This document shows positions 33,427 through 48,799 of a DNA stretch of 64,000 nt, one piece after another. Where the stretch lies: assembly GCF_037975245.1 (NCBI RefSeq), contig NC_092571.1, positions 5,664,001 to 5,728,000 on the forward strand, read 5' to 3'. Position numbers and translations under genes: made by a program. Below the pieces are notes generated by a model. The model saw nothing but the letters and a program-made list of their open reading frames with translations, did no database searches and was not told where the DNA came from. How positions within the stretch are numbered: position 1 is the stretch's first letter; each line of letters begins with the position of its first letter. The DNA comes from Apostichopus japonicus. Taxonomy: Eukaryota; Echinodermata; Holothuroidea; Aspidochirotida; Stichopodidae.

Positions 33427-35960
33427 GATTGATCGGTACGGTATCGAACATTCGATTGTTCGGTATCGCACATTAGTTGATCGGTACCGCACATTCGATT
33501 GATCGGTACCGCACATTCGATTGATCGGTACCGCACATTCAATTGATCGGTACCGAACATTCGATTGATCAATACCGCACATTCGATTGATCGGTAACGA
33601 ATATTCGATTCATCGGTACCGAACATTCGATTGATCGGTACCGCACATTCGATTGATCGGTACCGCACATTCGATTGATCGGTACCGCATATTCCATTGA
33701 TCGGTATCGAACATTCGACTGCTCCGTACCGCACATTCGATTGATCGGTAACGCACATATGATTGATCGGTACCGAACATTCGATTGATCGGTACCGCAC
33801 ATTCGATTGATCGGTACCGCACATTCGATTAATCGGTATGGCACATTCGATTGATCGGTACCGCACATTCGATTGATCGGTACCGCACAATCGATTGATC
33901 GGTACCGAACATTCGATTGATCGGTACCGAACATTCGATTGATCAATACCGCACATTCGATTGATCAATACCGCACATTCGTTTGATCGGTACCGCAAAT
34001 TCGATTGATCGCTACCGAACATTCGATTGGTCAATACATCACATTCGATTGATCGGTACAGCACATTCGATTGATCGGTACCGCACATTCGATTGATCGG
34101 TACGGTATCGAACATTCGATTGTTCGGTACCGCACATTCGATTGATCGGTACCGCACATTCGATTGATCGGTATCGAACATTCGATTGTTCGGTACCGCA
34201 CATTCGATTGATCGGTATCGAACATTCGATTGATCGGTACCGCACATTCGATTGATCGGTACCGCACATTCGATTGATCGGTATCGAACATTCGATTGAT
34301 CGGTACCGCACATTCGATTGATCGGTACCGCACATTCGATTGATCGGTACCGCACATTCGATTCATCGGTACCGCACATTCGATTGTTCGGTATCGAACA
34401 TTCGATTGATCTTAACCTCACATTCGATTCATCGGTACGGTACCGAACATTCGATTGATCGGTACCGCACATTCGATTGATCGGTACCGCACATTCGATT
34501 GATCGGTACCGCACATTCGATTGATCTGTACCGCACATTCGATTGATCGTTACCGAACATTCGATTGATCGGTACCGAAAATTCGATTGCACAATACCGC
34601 ACATTCGATTGATCGGTATCGAACATTCGACTGCTCCGTACCGCACATTCGATTGATCGGTACCGCACATATGATTGATCGGTACCGCACATTCGATTGA
34701 TCGGTACGGTATCGAACATTCGATTGTTCGGTATCGCACATTAGTTGATCGGTACCGCACATTCGATTGATCGGTACCGCACATTCGATTGATCGGTACC
34801 GCACATTCAATTGATCGGTACCGAACATTCGATTGATCAATACCGCACATTCGATTGATCGGTAACGAATATTCGATTCATCGGTACCGAACATTCGATT
34901 GATCGGTACCGCACATTCGATTGATCGGTACCGCACATTCGATTGATCGGTACCGCATATTCCATTGATCGGTATCGAACATTCGACTGCTCCGTACCGC
35001 ACATTCGATTGATCGGTAACGCACATATGATTGATCGGTACCGAACATTCGATTGATCGGTACCGCACATTCGATTGATCGGTACCGCACATTCGATTAA
35101 TCGGTATGGCACATTCGATTGATCGGTACCGCACATTCGATTGATCGGTACCGCACAATCGATTGATCGGTACCGAACATTCGATTGATCGGTACCGAAC
35201 ATTCGATTGATCAATACCGCACATTCGTTTGATCGGTACCGCAAATTCGATTGATCGCTACCGAACATTCGATTGGTCAATACATCACATTCGATTGATC
35301 GGTACAGCACATTCGATTGATCGGTACCGCACATTCGATTGATCGGTACGGTATCGAACATTCGATTGTTCGGTACCGCACATTCGATTGATCGGTACCG
35401 CACATTCGATTGATCGGTATCGAACATTCGATTGTTCGGTACCGCACATTCGATTGATCGGTATCGAACATTCGATTGATCGGTACCGCACATTCGATTG
35501 ATCGGTACCGCACATTCGATTGATCGGTATCGAACATTCGATTGATCGGTACCGCACATTCGATTGATCGGTACCGCACATTCGATTGATCGGTACCGCA
35601 CATTCGATTCATCGGTACCGCACATTCGATTGATCGGTATCGAACATTCGATTGATCGGAACCTCACATTCGATTCATCGGTACGGTACAGAACATTCGA
35701 TTGATCGGTACCGCACATTCGATTGATCGGTACCGCACATTCGATTGATCGGTACCGCACATTCGATTGATCTGTACCGCACATTCGATTGATCGGTACC
35801 GAACATTCGATTGATCGGTACCGAAAATTCGATTGATCGGTACCGAACATTCGATTGATCGGTATCGAACATTCGACTGCTCCGTACCGCACATTCGATT
35901 GATCGGTACCGCACATATGATTGATCGGTACCGCACATTCGATTGATCGGTACCTCACAT
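33427..35960. repeat. Higher-order repeat of about 1.25 kb, two copies
   Basis: 33,427-34,700 recurs at 34,706-35,960, with an offset of 1,268 bp that becomes 1,246 bp after one 22-bp unit is lost. The landmark GGTACGGTATCGAACATTCG begins both copies. The pair is repeated in the second large duplicon. Confidence 0.8.
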
Positions 35961-37984
35961 TCGATTGATCGGTACCGCACATTCGATTGATCGGTATCGA
36001 ACATTCGTTTGATCGGTACCGCACATTTGGTTGATCGGTACAGCACATTCGATTGATCGGTACCGCACATTCGATTGATCGGTACCGAACATTCGATTGA
36101 TCGGTACCGAACATTCGATTGATCAATACCGCACATTCGATTGATCGGTAACGAATATTCGAATGATCGGTACCGCACATTCGATTGATCGGTAACGAAC
36201 ATTCGATTGATCGGTACCGCACATTCGATTGATCAATACCGCATATTCGATTGATCGGTACTGCACATTCGATTGATCGGTATCGAACATTCGATTGATC
36301 GGTACAGCACATTCGATTGATCGGTACCGCACATTCGATTGATCGGTACGGTATCGAACATACGATTGTTCGGTATCGCACATTAGTTGATCGGTACCGC
36401 ACATTCGATTGATCGGTACCGCACATTCGATTGATCGGTACCGCACATTCGATTGATCGGTACCGCACATTCGATTCATCGGTACCGCACATTCGATTGA
36501 TCGGTACCGAACATTCGATTGTTCTTTACCGCACATTCGATTGATCGGTATCGAACATTCGATTGATCGGTACCGCACATTCGATTGATCGGTACCGCAC
36601 ATTCGATTGATCGGAACCTCACATTCGATTTATCGGTACGGTACCGAACATTCGATTGATCGGTACCGAACATTCGATTGATCGGTACCGAACATTCGAT
36701 TGATCGGTACCGCACAATCGATTGATCGGTACCGAACATTCGATTGATGGGTACCGAATATTCTATTGATCGGTACCGCACATTTGATTGATCGATCGGT
36801 ACCGCACATTCGATTGATCGGTACCGAACATTCGATTGATCGGTACCGAACATTCGATTGATCAATACCGCACATTCGATTGATCGGTACCGCACATTCG
36901 ATTGATCGGTACCGCACATTCGATTGATCGGTACCGCACATTCGATTGATCGGAACCGCACACTCGATTCATCGGTACGGTATCGAACATTCGATTGTTC
37001 GGTATCGCACATTAGTTGATCGGTACCGCACATTCGATTGATCGGTACCTCACATTCGATTGATCGGTACCGCACATTCGATTGATCGGTACCGCACATT
37101 CGATTCATCGGTACCGCACATTCGATTGATCGGTACCGAACATTCGATTGTTCGTTACCGCACATTCGATTGATCGGTATCGAACATTCGATTGATCGGT
37201 ACCGCACATTCGATTGATCGGTACCGCACATTCGATTGATCGGAACCGCACATTCGATTTATCGGTACGGTACCGAACATTCGATTGATCGGTACCGAAC
37301 ATTCGATTGATCGGTACCGAACATTCGATTGATCGGTACCGCACAATCGATTGATCGGTACCGAACATTCGATTGATGGGTACCGAATATTCTATTGATC
37401 GGTACCGCACATTTGATTGATCGATCGGTACCGCACATTCGATTGATCGGTACCGAACATTCGATTGATCGGTACCGAACATTCGATTGATCAATACCGC
37501 ACATTCGATTGATCGGTAACGAATATTCGAATGATCGGTACCGCACATTCGATTGATCGGTACCGCACATTCGATTGATCGGTACCGCACATTCGATTGA
37601 TCGGTACCGCACATTCGATTGATCGGTACCGCACATTCGATTGATCGGTACCGAACATTCGATTGATCGGTACCGAACATTCGATTGATCAATACCGCAC
37701 ATTCGATTGATCGGTAACGAATATTCGAATGATCGGTACCGCACATTCGATTGATCGGTAACGAACATTCGATTGATCGGTACCGCACATTCGATTGATC
37801 AATACCGAATATTCGATTGATCGGTACCGCACATTCGATTCATCGGTATCGAACATTCGATTGATCGGTACAGCACATTCGATTGATCGGTACCGCACAT
37901 TCGATTGATCGGTACGGTATCGAACATTCGATTGTTCGGTATCGCACAGTAGTTGATCGGTACCGAACATTCGATTGATCGGTA

Positions 37985-40900
37985 CCGCACATTTAATTGA
38001 TAGGTATCGCACATTCGATTAATCATTATTGCACATTCTATTGAACGGAACCGCACAATCGATTGATCGGTACCGAACATTCAATTGATCGGTACTGAAC
38101 ATTCGATTGATCGGTATTGCACATTCGATTGTTCGGTATTGAACATTCGATTGAGCGGTACCGCACATTCGATTGATCGGTACCGAATATTCTATTGATC
38201 GGTACCGCACATTCGATTGATCGGTACCGCACATTCGATTTATCGGTTTCGCACATTCCATTGATCGTTACCGAACATTCGATTCATCGGTAACGCACAT
38301 TCGATTGGTCTGTACCGCACATTCGATTAATAGGTACCGCACATTCGATTTATCGGTACCGAACTATCAATTGATCAGTAACGAACATTCGATTGATCGG
38401 TACCGCACATTCAATTGATCGGTACTGAACATTCGATTGATCGGTATTGCACATTCGATTGTTCGGTATTGAACATTCGATTGAGCGGTACCGCACATTC
38501 GATTGATCGGTACCGCACATTCGATTAATAGGTACCGCACATTCGATTGATCGGTACCGCACATTCGATTGATCGGTACCGCACATTCGATTAATAGGTA
38601 CCGCACATTCGATTGATCGGTACCGAACTATCGATTGATCGGTACCGAACATTCGATGAATAGGTACCGCACATTCGATTGATCGATACCGAACATTCGA
38701 TTGATCGGCACCGAACATTCGATTCATCGTTACCGCAAATTCGATTGATCGGTACCGAACATTAGATTGATCGGTACCGAATATTCGATTGAACGTTACC
38801 GAACATTCGATTGATCGGTACCGAACATTCGAATGATCGGTATCGTACATTCGATGAATAAGTACCGCACATTCGATTGATCGGTACTGAACTATCGATT
38901 GATCGGATCGAACATTCGATTGATCGGTACGGCAAATTCGATTGATCGATACTGCACATTCGATAGATCGGTACCGCACATTCGATTGATCGGCACCGAA
39001 CATTCGATTGATCGGTAACGCACAGTTTATTGATCGATGCGGAACATTCGATTGATCGGTACCGCACATTCGAATGATAGGTACCGAGATTCTATTGATC
39101 GGTACCGCACAATCGATTGATCGGTGTCGAACATTCGATTGATCGGTACCGAACCATCGATTGATCGGTACCAAACATTCGATTGATCGGTTCAAACATT
39201 AGATTGATCAATACAGCACTTTCAATTGATCGGTACCGCACATTCGATTGAACGGTACCAAACATTTGATTGATTGGTACCGCACATTCGATTGATCAGT
39301 AGAGAACATTCGATTGATCGGTATCGCATATTCGATTGATCGGTACCGCACATTCGATTGATAGGTATCGCTCATTCGATTAATCGGTACTGCACATTAT
39401 ATTGATCGGTACCGAATATTCGATTGATCGGTACCTTACATTCGATTGTACCTTACATTCGATTGTTCGGTACCGAACATTCGATTGATCGGTACCGCAC
39501 ATTCGATTCATCGGTACGGTACCGAACATTCGATTGTTCGGTACCGCACAATCGATTGATCGGTGCCGAACATTCGATTGATCGGTACCGAACATTCGAT
39601 TGATCGGTACCAAACATTCGATTGATCGGTTCAAGCATTAGATTGATCGGTGCGGAACATTCGATTGATCGGTACCGAACATTCGATTGATCGGTAATGC
39701 ACATTCGATTGTTCGGTATTGAACATTCGATTGAGCGGTACCGCACATTCGTTTGATCGGTACCGAATATTCTATTGATCGGTACCGCACATTCGATTGA
39801 TCGGTACCGCACATTCGATTTATCGGTTTCGCACATTCCATTGATCGTTACCGAACATTCGATTCATCGGTAACGCACATTCGATTGGTCTGTACCGCAC
39901 ATTCGATTAATAGGTACCGCACATTCGATTTATCGGTACCGAACTATCAATTGATCAGTAACGAACATTCGATTGATCGGTACCGAATTTTCTATTGATC
40001 AGAACCGCACATTCGATTGAACGGTACCGCACATTCGATTGATCGGTATCGCACATTCGATTGATCGGTACCGAACATTCGTTTGATCGGGACCGCACAT
40101 TCGATTCATCGTGATCGCACATTCGTTGATCGGCACCGAACTATCGATTGATCGGATCCGAACATTCGAGTGATCGGTACCGCACATTCGATTGATTGAT
40201 ACTGCACATTCGAGTGATCGGTACCGCACAATCGATTGATCGGTGCCGAACAATCGATTGATCGGTACCGAACTATCGATTGATCGGTACCGCACATTCG
40301 ATTGATAGGTATCGCACATTCGATTCATCATTATTGTACATTCTATTAATCGGTACCGAACATTCGATTGATCGGTACCGCACATTCAATTGATCGGTAC
40401 TGAACATTCGATTGATCGGTATTGCACATTCGATTGTTCGGTATTGAACATTCGATTGAGCGGTACCGCACATTCGATTGATCGGTACCGCACATTCGAT
40501 TAATAGGTACCGCACATTCGATTGATCGGTACCGCACATTCGATTGATCGGTACCGCACATTCGATTAATAGGTACCGCACATTCGATTGATCGGTACCG
40601 AACTATCGATTGATCGGTACCGAACATTCGATGAATAGTTACCGCACATTCGATTGATCGGTACCGAACTATCGATTGATCGGCACCGAACATTCGATTC
40701 ATCGTTACCGCAAATTCGATTGATCGGTACCGAACATTAGATTGATCGGTACCGAATATTCGATTGATCGGTACCGAATATTCTATTGATCGGTACCGCA
40801 CATTCGATTGATCGGTACCGCACATTCGATTTATCGGTTTCGCACATTCCATTGATCGTTACCGAACATTCGATTCATCGGTACCGCACATTCGATTGAA

Positions 40901-43900
40901 CGGTACCAAACATTATTTTTGATTGGTACCGCACATTCGATTGATCAGTGGAGAACATTCGATTGATCGGTATCGCATATTCGATTGATCGGTCCGCACA
41001 TTCGATTGATAGGTATCGCACATTCGATTGATAGGTATCGCACATTCGATTCATCATTATTGTACATTCTATTAATCGGTACCGAACATTCGATTGATCG
41101 GTACCGCACATTCAATTGATCGGTACTGAACATTCGATTGATCGGTATTGCACATTCGATTGTTCGGTATTGAACATTCGATTGAGCGGTACCGCACATT
41201 CGATTAATCGGTACCGCACATTCGATTAATAGGTACCGCACATTCGATTGATCGGTACCGCACATTCGATTGATCGGTACCGCACATTCGATTAATAGGT
41301 ACCGCACATTCGATTGATCGGTACCGAACTATCGATTGATCGGTACCGAACATTCGATGAATAGGTACCGCACATTCGATTGATCGATACCGAACATTCG
41401 ATTGATCGGCACCGAACATTCGATTCATCGTTACCGCAAATTCGATTGATCGGCACCGAACATTAGATTGATCGGTACCGAATATTCGATTGATCGGTAC
41501 CGAATATTCTATTGATCGGTACCGCACATTCGATTGATCGGTACCGCACATTCGATTCATCGGTACCGCACATTCGATTGAACGGTACCAAACATTATTT
41601 TTGATTGGTACCGCACATTCGATTGATCAGTGGAGAACATTCGATTGATCGGTATCGCATATTCGATTGATCGGTCCGCACATTCGATTGATAGGTATCG
41701 CACATTCGATTAATCGGTACTGCACATTATATTGATCGGTACCGAATATTCGATTGATCGGTACCGAACATTCGATTGTACCTTACATTCGATTGTTCGG
41801 TACCGAACATTCGATTGATCGGTACCGCACATTCGATTCATCGGTACGGTACCGAACATTCGATTATTCGGTACCGCACAATCGATTGATCGGTGCCGAA
41901 CATTCGATTGATCGGTACCGAACATTCGATTGATCGGTACCAAACATTCGATTGATCGGTTCAAGCATTAGATTGATCGGTGCGGAACATTCGATTGATC
42001 GGTACCGAACATTCGATTGATCGGTTATGCACATTCGATTGTTCGGTATTGAACATTCGATTGAGCGGTACCGCACATTCGATTGATCGGTACCGAATAT
42101 TCTATTGATCGGTACCGCACATTCGATTGATCGGTACCGCACATTCGATTTATCGGTTTCGCACATTCCATTGATCGTTACCGAACATTCGATTCATCGG
42201 TAACGCACATTCGATTGGTCTGTACCGCACATTCGATTAATAGGTACCGAACATTCGATTTATCGGTACCGAACTATCAATTGATCAGTAACGAACATTC
42301 GATTGATCGGTACCGAATTTTCTATTGATCAGAACCGCACATTCGATTGAACGGTACCGCACATTCGATTGATCGGTATCGCACATTCGATTGATCGGTA
42401 CCGAACATTCGTTTGATCGGGACCGCACATTCGATTCATCGTGATCGCACATTCGTTGATCGGCACCGAACTATCGATTGATCGGATCCGAACATTCGAG
42501 TGATCGGTACCGCACATTCGATTGATCGATACTGCACATTCGAGTGATCGGTACCGCACAATCGATTGATCGGTGCCGAACAATCGATTGATCGGTACCG
42601 AACTATCGATTGATCGGTACCGCACATTCGATTGATAGGTATCGCACATTCGATTCATCATTATTGTACATTCTATTAATCGGTACCGATCATTCGATTG
42701 ATCGGTACCGCACATTCAATTGATCGGTACTGAACATTCGATTGATCGGTATTGCACATTCGATTGTTCGGTATTGAACATTCGATTGAGCGGTACCGCA
42801 CATTCGATTGATCGGTACCGCACATTCGATTAATACGTACCGCACATTCGATTGATCGGTATCGAACTATCGATTGATCGGTACCGAACAATCGATTGAT
42901 CGGTGCCGAACATTCGATTGATCGGTACCGAACTATCGATTGATCGATACCGCACATTCGATTGATCGGTACCGAAAATTCGATTGATCGATACTGCACA
43001 TTCGATTGATCGGTACCGTACATTCGATTGATCGGCACCGAACATTCGATTGTTCGGTACCGCACAATCGATTGATCGGTGCCGAACATTCGATTGATCG
43101 GTACCGAACCATCGATTGATCGGTACCAAACATTCGATTGATCGGTTCAAGCATTAGATTGATCGGTGCGGAACATTCGATTGATCGGTACCAAAAATTC
43201 GATTGATCGGTATCGTACATTCGATTGATCGGTACCGAACTATCAATTGATCGGTATCCCATATTCGATTGATCGGTACCGCACATTCGATTGATAGTTA
43301 TCGCACATTCTATTAATCGTTACTGCACATTCTATTGATCGGTATCGCACATTCGATTTTTCGGTCCCGAACATTCGATTGTGCGGTACGTATTCATAGA
43401 ATGTACGATACCGATCAATCGAATGTTCGGTACTTATCAATCGAATGTTCGGTACCGATCAATTGAATGTTCGGTACCGATCAATCTAATGTTCGGTCCC
43501 GAACATTCGATTGATCGGCAAAGAACATTCGATTGATCGATACTGCATATTCGATTGATCGGTACCGCACATTCGATTGATCGGCACCGAACATTCGATT
43601 AATCGGTACCGCACAATCGATTGATCGGTGCCGAACATTCGATTGATCGGTACCGAACTATCGATTGATCGGTACCGCACATTCGATTGATCGGTACCGA
43701 ACATTCGATTGATCGGTATCGTACATTCGATGAATACGTACCGTACATTCGATTTATCGGTACCGAACTATCACTTGATCGGTAGAGAACATTCGATTGA
43801 TCGGTACCGCACATTCGATTGATCGATACCGCACATTCGATTGATCGGCACCGAACATTCGATTGATCGGTAACGCACAGTTGATTGATCCGTGCGGAAC

Positions 43901-46900
43901 ATTCGATTGATCGGTACCGAACATTCGATTGATCGATATCGCATATTCGATTGATCGGTATCGCACATTCGATTGATCGGTACGGAACTATCGATTGATC
44001 GGTACCGCACATTCGATTGATCGGTACCGCACATTCGATTGATCGGTACCGAACATTCGATTGATCAATACCGCACATTCGATTGATCGGTAACGAATAT
44101 TCGAATGATCGGTACCGCACATTCGATTGATCGGTAACGAACATTCGATTGATCGGTACCGCACATTCGATTGATCGCTACCGAACATTCGATTGATCAA
44201 AACCGCACATTCGATTGATCGGTACCGCACATTCGATTGATCGGTATCGAACATTCGATTGATCGGTACAGCACATTCGATTGATCGGTACCGCACATTC
44301 GATTGATCGGTACGGTATCGAACATTCGATTGTTCGGTATCGCACATTAGTTGATCGGTACCGCACATTCGATTGATCGGTACCGCACATTCGATTGATC
44401 GGTACCGCACATTCAATTGATCGGTACCGAACATTCGATTGATCAATACCGCACATTCGATTGATCGGTAACGAATATTCGATTCATCGGTACCGAACAT
44501 TCGATTGATCGGTACCGCACATTCGATTGATCGGTACCGCACATTCGATTGATCGGTACCGCATATTCCATTGATCGGTATCGAACATTCGACTGCTCCG
44601 TACCGCACATTCGATTGATCGGTAACGCACATATGATTGATCGGTACCGAACATTCGATTGATCGGTACCGCACATTCGATTGATCGGTACCGCACATTC
44701 GATTAATCGGTATGGCACATTCGATTGATCGGTACCGCACATTCGATTGATCGGTACCGCACAATCGATTGATCGGTACCGAACATTCGATTGATCGGTA
44801 CCGAACATTCGATTGATCAATACCGCACATTCGATTGATCAATACCGCACATTCGTTAGATCGGTACCGCAAATTCGATTGATCGCTACCGAACATTCGA
44901 TTGGTCAATACATCACATTCGATTGATCGGTACAGCACATTCGATTGATCGGTACCGCACATTCGATTGATCGGTACGGTATCGAACATTCGATTGTTCG
45001 GTACCGCACATTCGATTGATCGGTACCGCACATTCGATTGATCGGTATCGAACATTCGATTGTTCGGTACCGCACATTCGATTGATCGGTATCGAACATT
45101 CGATTGATCGGTACCGCACATTCGATTGATCGGTACCGCACATTCGATTGATCGGTATCGAACATTCGATTGATCGGTACCGCACATTCGATTGATCGGT
45201 ACCGCACATTCGATTGATCGGTACCGCACATTCGATTCATCGGTACCGCACATTCGATTGTTCGGTATCGAACATTCGATTGATCTTAACCTCACATTCG
45301 ATTCATCGGTACGGTACCGAACATTCGATTGATCGGTACCGCACATTCGATTGATCGGTACCGCACATTCGATTGATCGGTACCGCACATTCGATTGATC
45401 TGTACCGCACATTCGATTGATCGTTACCGAACATTCGATTGATCGGTACCGAAAATTCGATTGCACAATACCGCACATTCGATTGATCGGTATCGAACAT
45501 TCGACTGCTCCGTACCGCACATTCGATTGATCGGTACCGCACATATGATTGATCGGTACCGCACATTCGATTGATCGGTACGGTATCGAACATTCGATTG
45601 TTCGGTATCGCACATTAGTTGATCGGTACCGCACATTCGATTGATCGGTACCGCACATTCGATTGATCGGTACCGCACATTCAATTGATCGGTACCGAAC
45701 ATTCGATTGATCAATACCGCACATTCGATTGATCGGTAACGAATATTCGATTCATCGGTACCGAACATTCGATTGATCGGTACCGCACATTCGATTGATC
45801 GGTACCGCACATTCGATTGATCGGTACCGCATATTCCATTGATCGGTATCGAACATTCGACTGCTCCGTACCGCACATTCGATTGATCGGTAACGCACAT
45901 ATGATTGATCGGTACCGAACATTCGATTGATCGGTACCGCACATTCGATTGATCGGTACCGCACATTCGATTAATCGGTATGGCACATTCGATTGATCGG
46001 TACCGCACATTCGATTGATCGGTACCGCACAATCGATTGATCGGTACCGAACATTCGATTGATCGGTACCGAACATTCGATTGATCAATACCGCACATTC
46101 GTTTGATCGGTACCGCAAATTCGATTGATCGCTACCGAACATTCGATTGGTCAATACATCACATTCGATTGATCGGTACAGCACATTCGATTGATCGGTA
46201 CCGCACATTCGATTGATCGGTACGGTATCGAACATTCGATTGTTCGGTACCGCACATTCGATTGATCGGTACCGCACATTCGATTGATCGGTATCGAACA
46301 TTCGATTGTTCGGTACCGCACATTCGATTGATCGGTATCGAACATTCGATTGATCGGTACCGCACATTCGATTGATCGGTACCGCACATTCGATTGATCG
46401 GTATCGAACATTCGATTGATCGGTACCGCACATTCGATTGATCGGTACCGCACATTCGATTGATCGGTACCGCACATTCGATTCATCGGTACCGCACATT
46501 CGATTGATCGGTATCGAACATTCGATTGATCGGAACCTCACATTCGATTCATCGGTACGGTACAGAACATTCGATTGATCGGTACCGCACATTCGATTGA
46601 TCGGTACCGCACATTCGATTGATCGGTACCGCACATTCGATTGATCTGTACCGCACATTCGATTGATCGGTACCGAACATTCGATTGATCGGTACCGAAA
46701 ATTCGATTGATCGGTACCGAACATTCGATTGATCGGTATCGAACATTCGACTGCTCCGTACCGCACATTCGATTGATCGGTACCGCACATATGATTGATC
46801 GGTACCGCACATTCGATTGATCGGTACCTCACATTCGATTGATCGGTACCGCACATTCGATTGATCGGTATCGAACATTCGTTTGATCGGTACCGCACAT

Positions 46901-48770
46901 TTGGTTGATCGGTACAGCACATTCGATTGATCGGTACCGCACATTCGATTGATCGGTACCGAACATTCGATTGATCGGTACCGAACATTCGATTGATCAA
47001 TACCGCACATTCGATTGATCGGTAACGAATATTCGAATGATCGGTACCGCACATTCGATTGATCGGTAACGAACATTCGATTGATCGGTACCGCACATTC
47101 GATTGATCAATACCGCATATTCGATTGATCGGTACTGCACATTCGATTGATCGGTATCGAACATTCGATTGATCGGTACAGCACATTCGATTGATCGGTA
47201 CCGCACATTCGATTGATCGGTACGGTATCGAACATACGATTGTTCGGTATCGCACATTAGTTGATCGGTACCGCACATTCGATTGATCGGTACCGCACAT
47301 TCGATTGATCGGTACCGCACATTCGATTGATCGGTACCGCACATTCGATTCATCGGTACCGCACATTCGATTGATCGGTACCGAACATTCGATTGTTCTT
47401 TACCGCACATTCGATTGATCGGTATCGAACATTCGATTGATCGGTACCGAACATTCGATTGATCGGTACCGAACATTCGATTGATCGGTACCGCACAATC
47501 GATTGATCGGTACCGAACATTCGATTGATGGGTACCGAATATTCTATTGATCGGTACCGCACATTTGATTGATCGATCGGTACCGCACATTCGATTGATC
47601 GGTACCGAACATTCGATTGATCGGTACCGAACATTCGATTGATCAATACCGCACATTCGATTGATCGGTACCGCACATTCGATTGATCGGTACCGCACAT
47701 TCGATTGATCGGTACCGCACATTCGATTGATCGGAACCGCACACTCGATTCATCGGTACGGTATCGAACATTCGATTGTTCGGTATCGCACATTAGTTGA
47801 TCGGTACCGCACATTCGATTGATCGGTACCTCACATTCGATTGATCGGTACCGCACATTCGATTGATCGGTACCGCACATTCGATTCATCGGTACCGCAC
47901 ATTCGATTGATCGGTACCGAACATTCGATTGTTCGTTACCGCACATTCGATTGATCGGTATCGAACATTCGATTGATCGGTACCGCACATTCGATTGATC
48001 GGTACCGCACATTCGATTGATCGGAACCGCACATTCGATTTATCGGTACGGTACCGAACATTCGATTGATCGGTACCGAACATTCGATTGATCGGTACCG
48101 AACATTCGATTGATCGGTACCGCACAATCGATTGATCGGTACCGAACATTCGATTGATGGGTACCGAATATTCTATTGATCGGTACCGCACATTTGATTG
48201 ATCGATCGGTACCGCACATTCGATTGATCGGTACCGAACATTCGATTGATCGGTACCGAACATTCGATTGATCAATACCGCACATTCGATTGATCGGTAA
48301 CGAATATTCGAATGATCGGTACCGCACATTCGATTGATCGGTACCGCACATTCGATTGATCGGTACCGCACATTCGATTGATCGGTACCGCACATTCGAT
48401 TGATCGGTACCGCACATTCGATTGATCGGTACCGAACATTCGATTGATCGGTACCGAACATTCGATTGATCAATACCGCACATTCGATTGATCGGTAACG
48501 AATATTCGAATGATCGGTACCGCACATTCGATTGATCGGTAACGAACATTCGATTGATCGGTACCGCACATTCGATTGATCAATACCGAATATTCGATTG
48601 ATCGGTACCGCACATTCGTTTCATCGGTATCGAACATTCGATTGATCGGTACAGCACATTCGATTGATCGGTACCGCACATTCGATTGATCGGTACGGTA
48701 TCGAACATTCGATTGTTCGGTATCGCACAGTAGTTGATCGGTACCGAACATTCGATTGATCGGTACCGCA
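37985..48770. repeat. Large duplicon, copy 2 (about 10.78 kb)
   Basis: A direct, adjacent copy of 27.1-38.0 kb. I noticed only isolated single-base differences (A at 28,878 is T at 39,752; T at 33,984 is A at 44,858). One deletion of 93 bp, equal to four units plus the extra GGTAC, lies near 47,440 and changes the offset to 10,781. It is a very recent tandem duplication or an assembly artefact. Confidence 0.88.
43386..43496 (-). repeat. Inverted island of satellite units, copy 2
   Basis: The same reversed units as at 32,512-32,622, displaced by exactly 10,874 bp. The inversion therefore predates the large duplication. Confidence 0.9.
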
Positions 48771-48799
48771 CATTCGATTCATCGGTACCGCACATTCGA

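Larger units (their letters stand above)
27105..37984. repeat. Large duplicon, copy 1 (about 10.87 kb)
   Basis: A block of the satellite whose exact order of unit variants recurs 10,874 bp later. Unusual runs serve as landmarks: CATTTAATTGATAGG (27,116 against 37,990), the inverted island (32,512 against 43,386) and CACAGTAGTTGATC at the end (37,945 against 48,726). The left boundary can be placed only to within about one unit. Confidence 0.9.
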
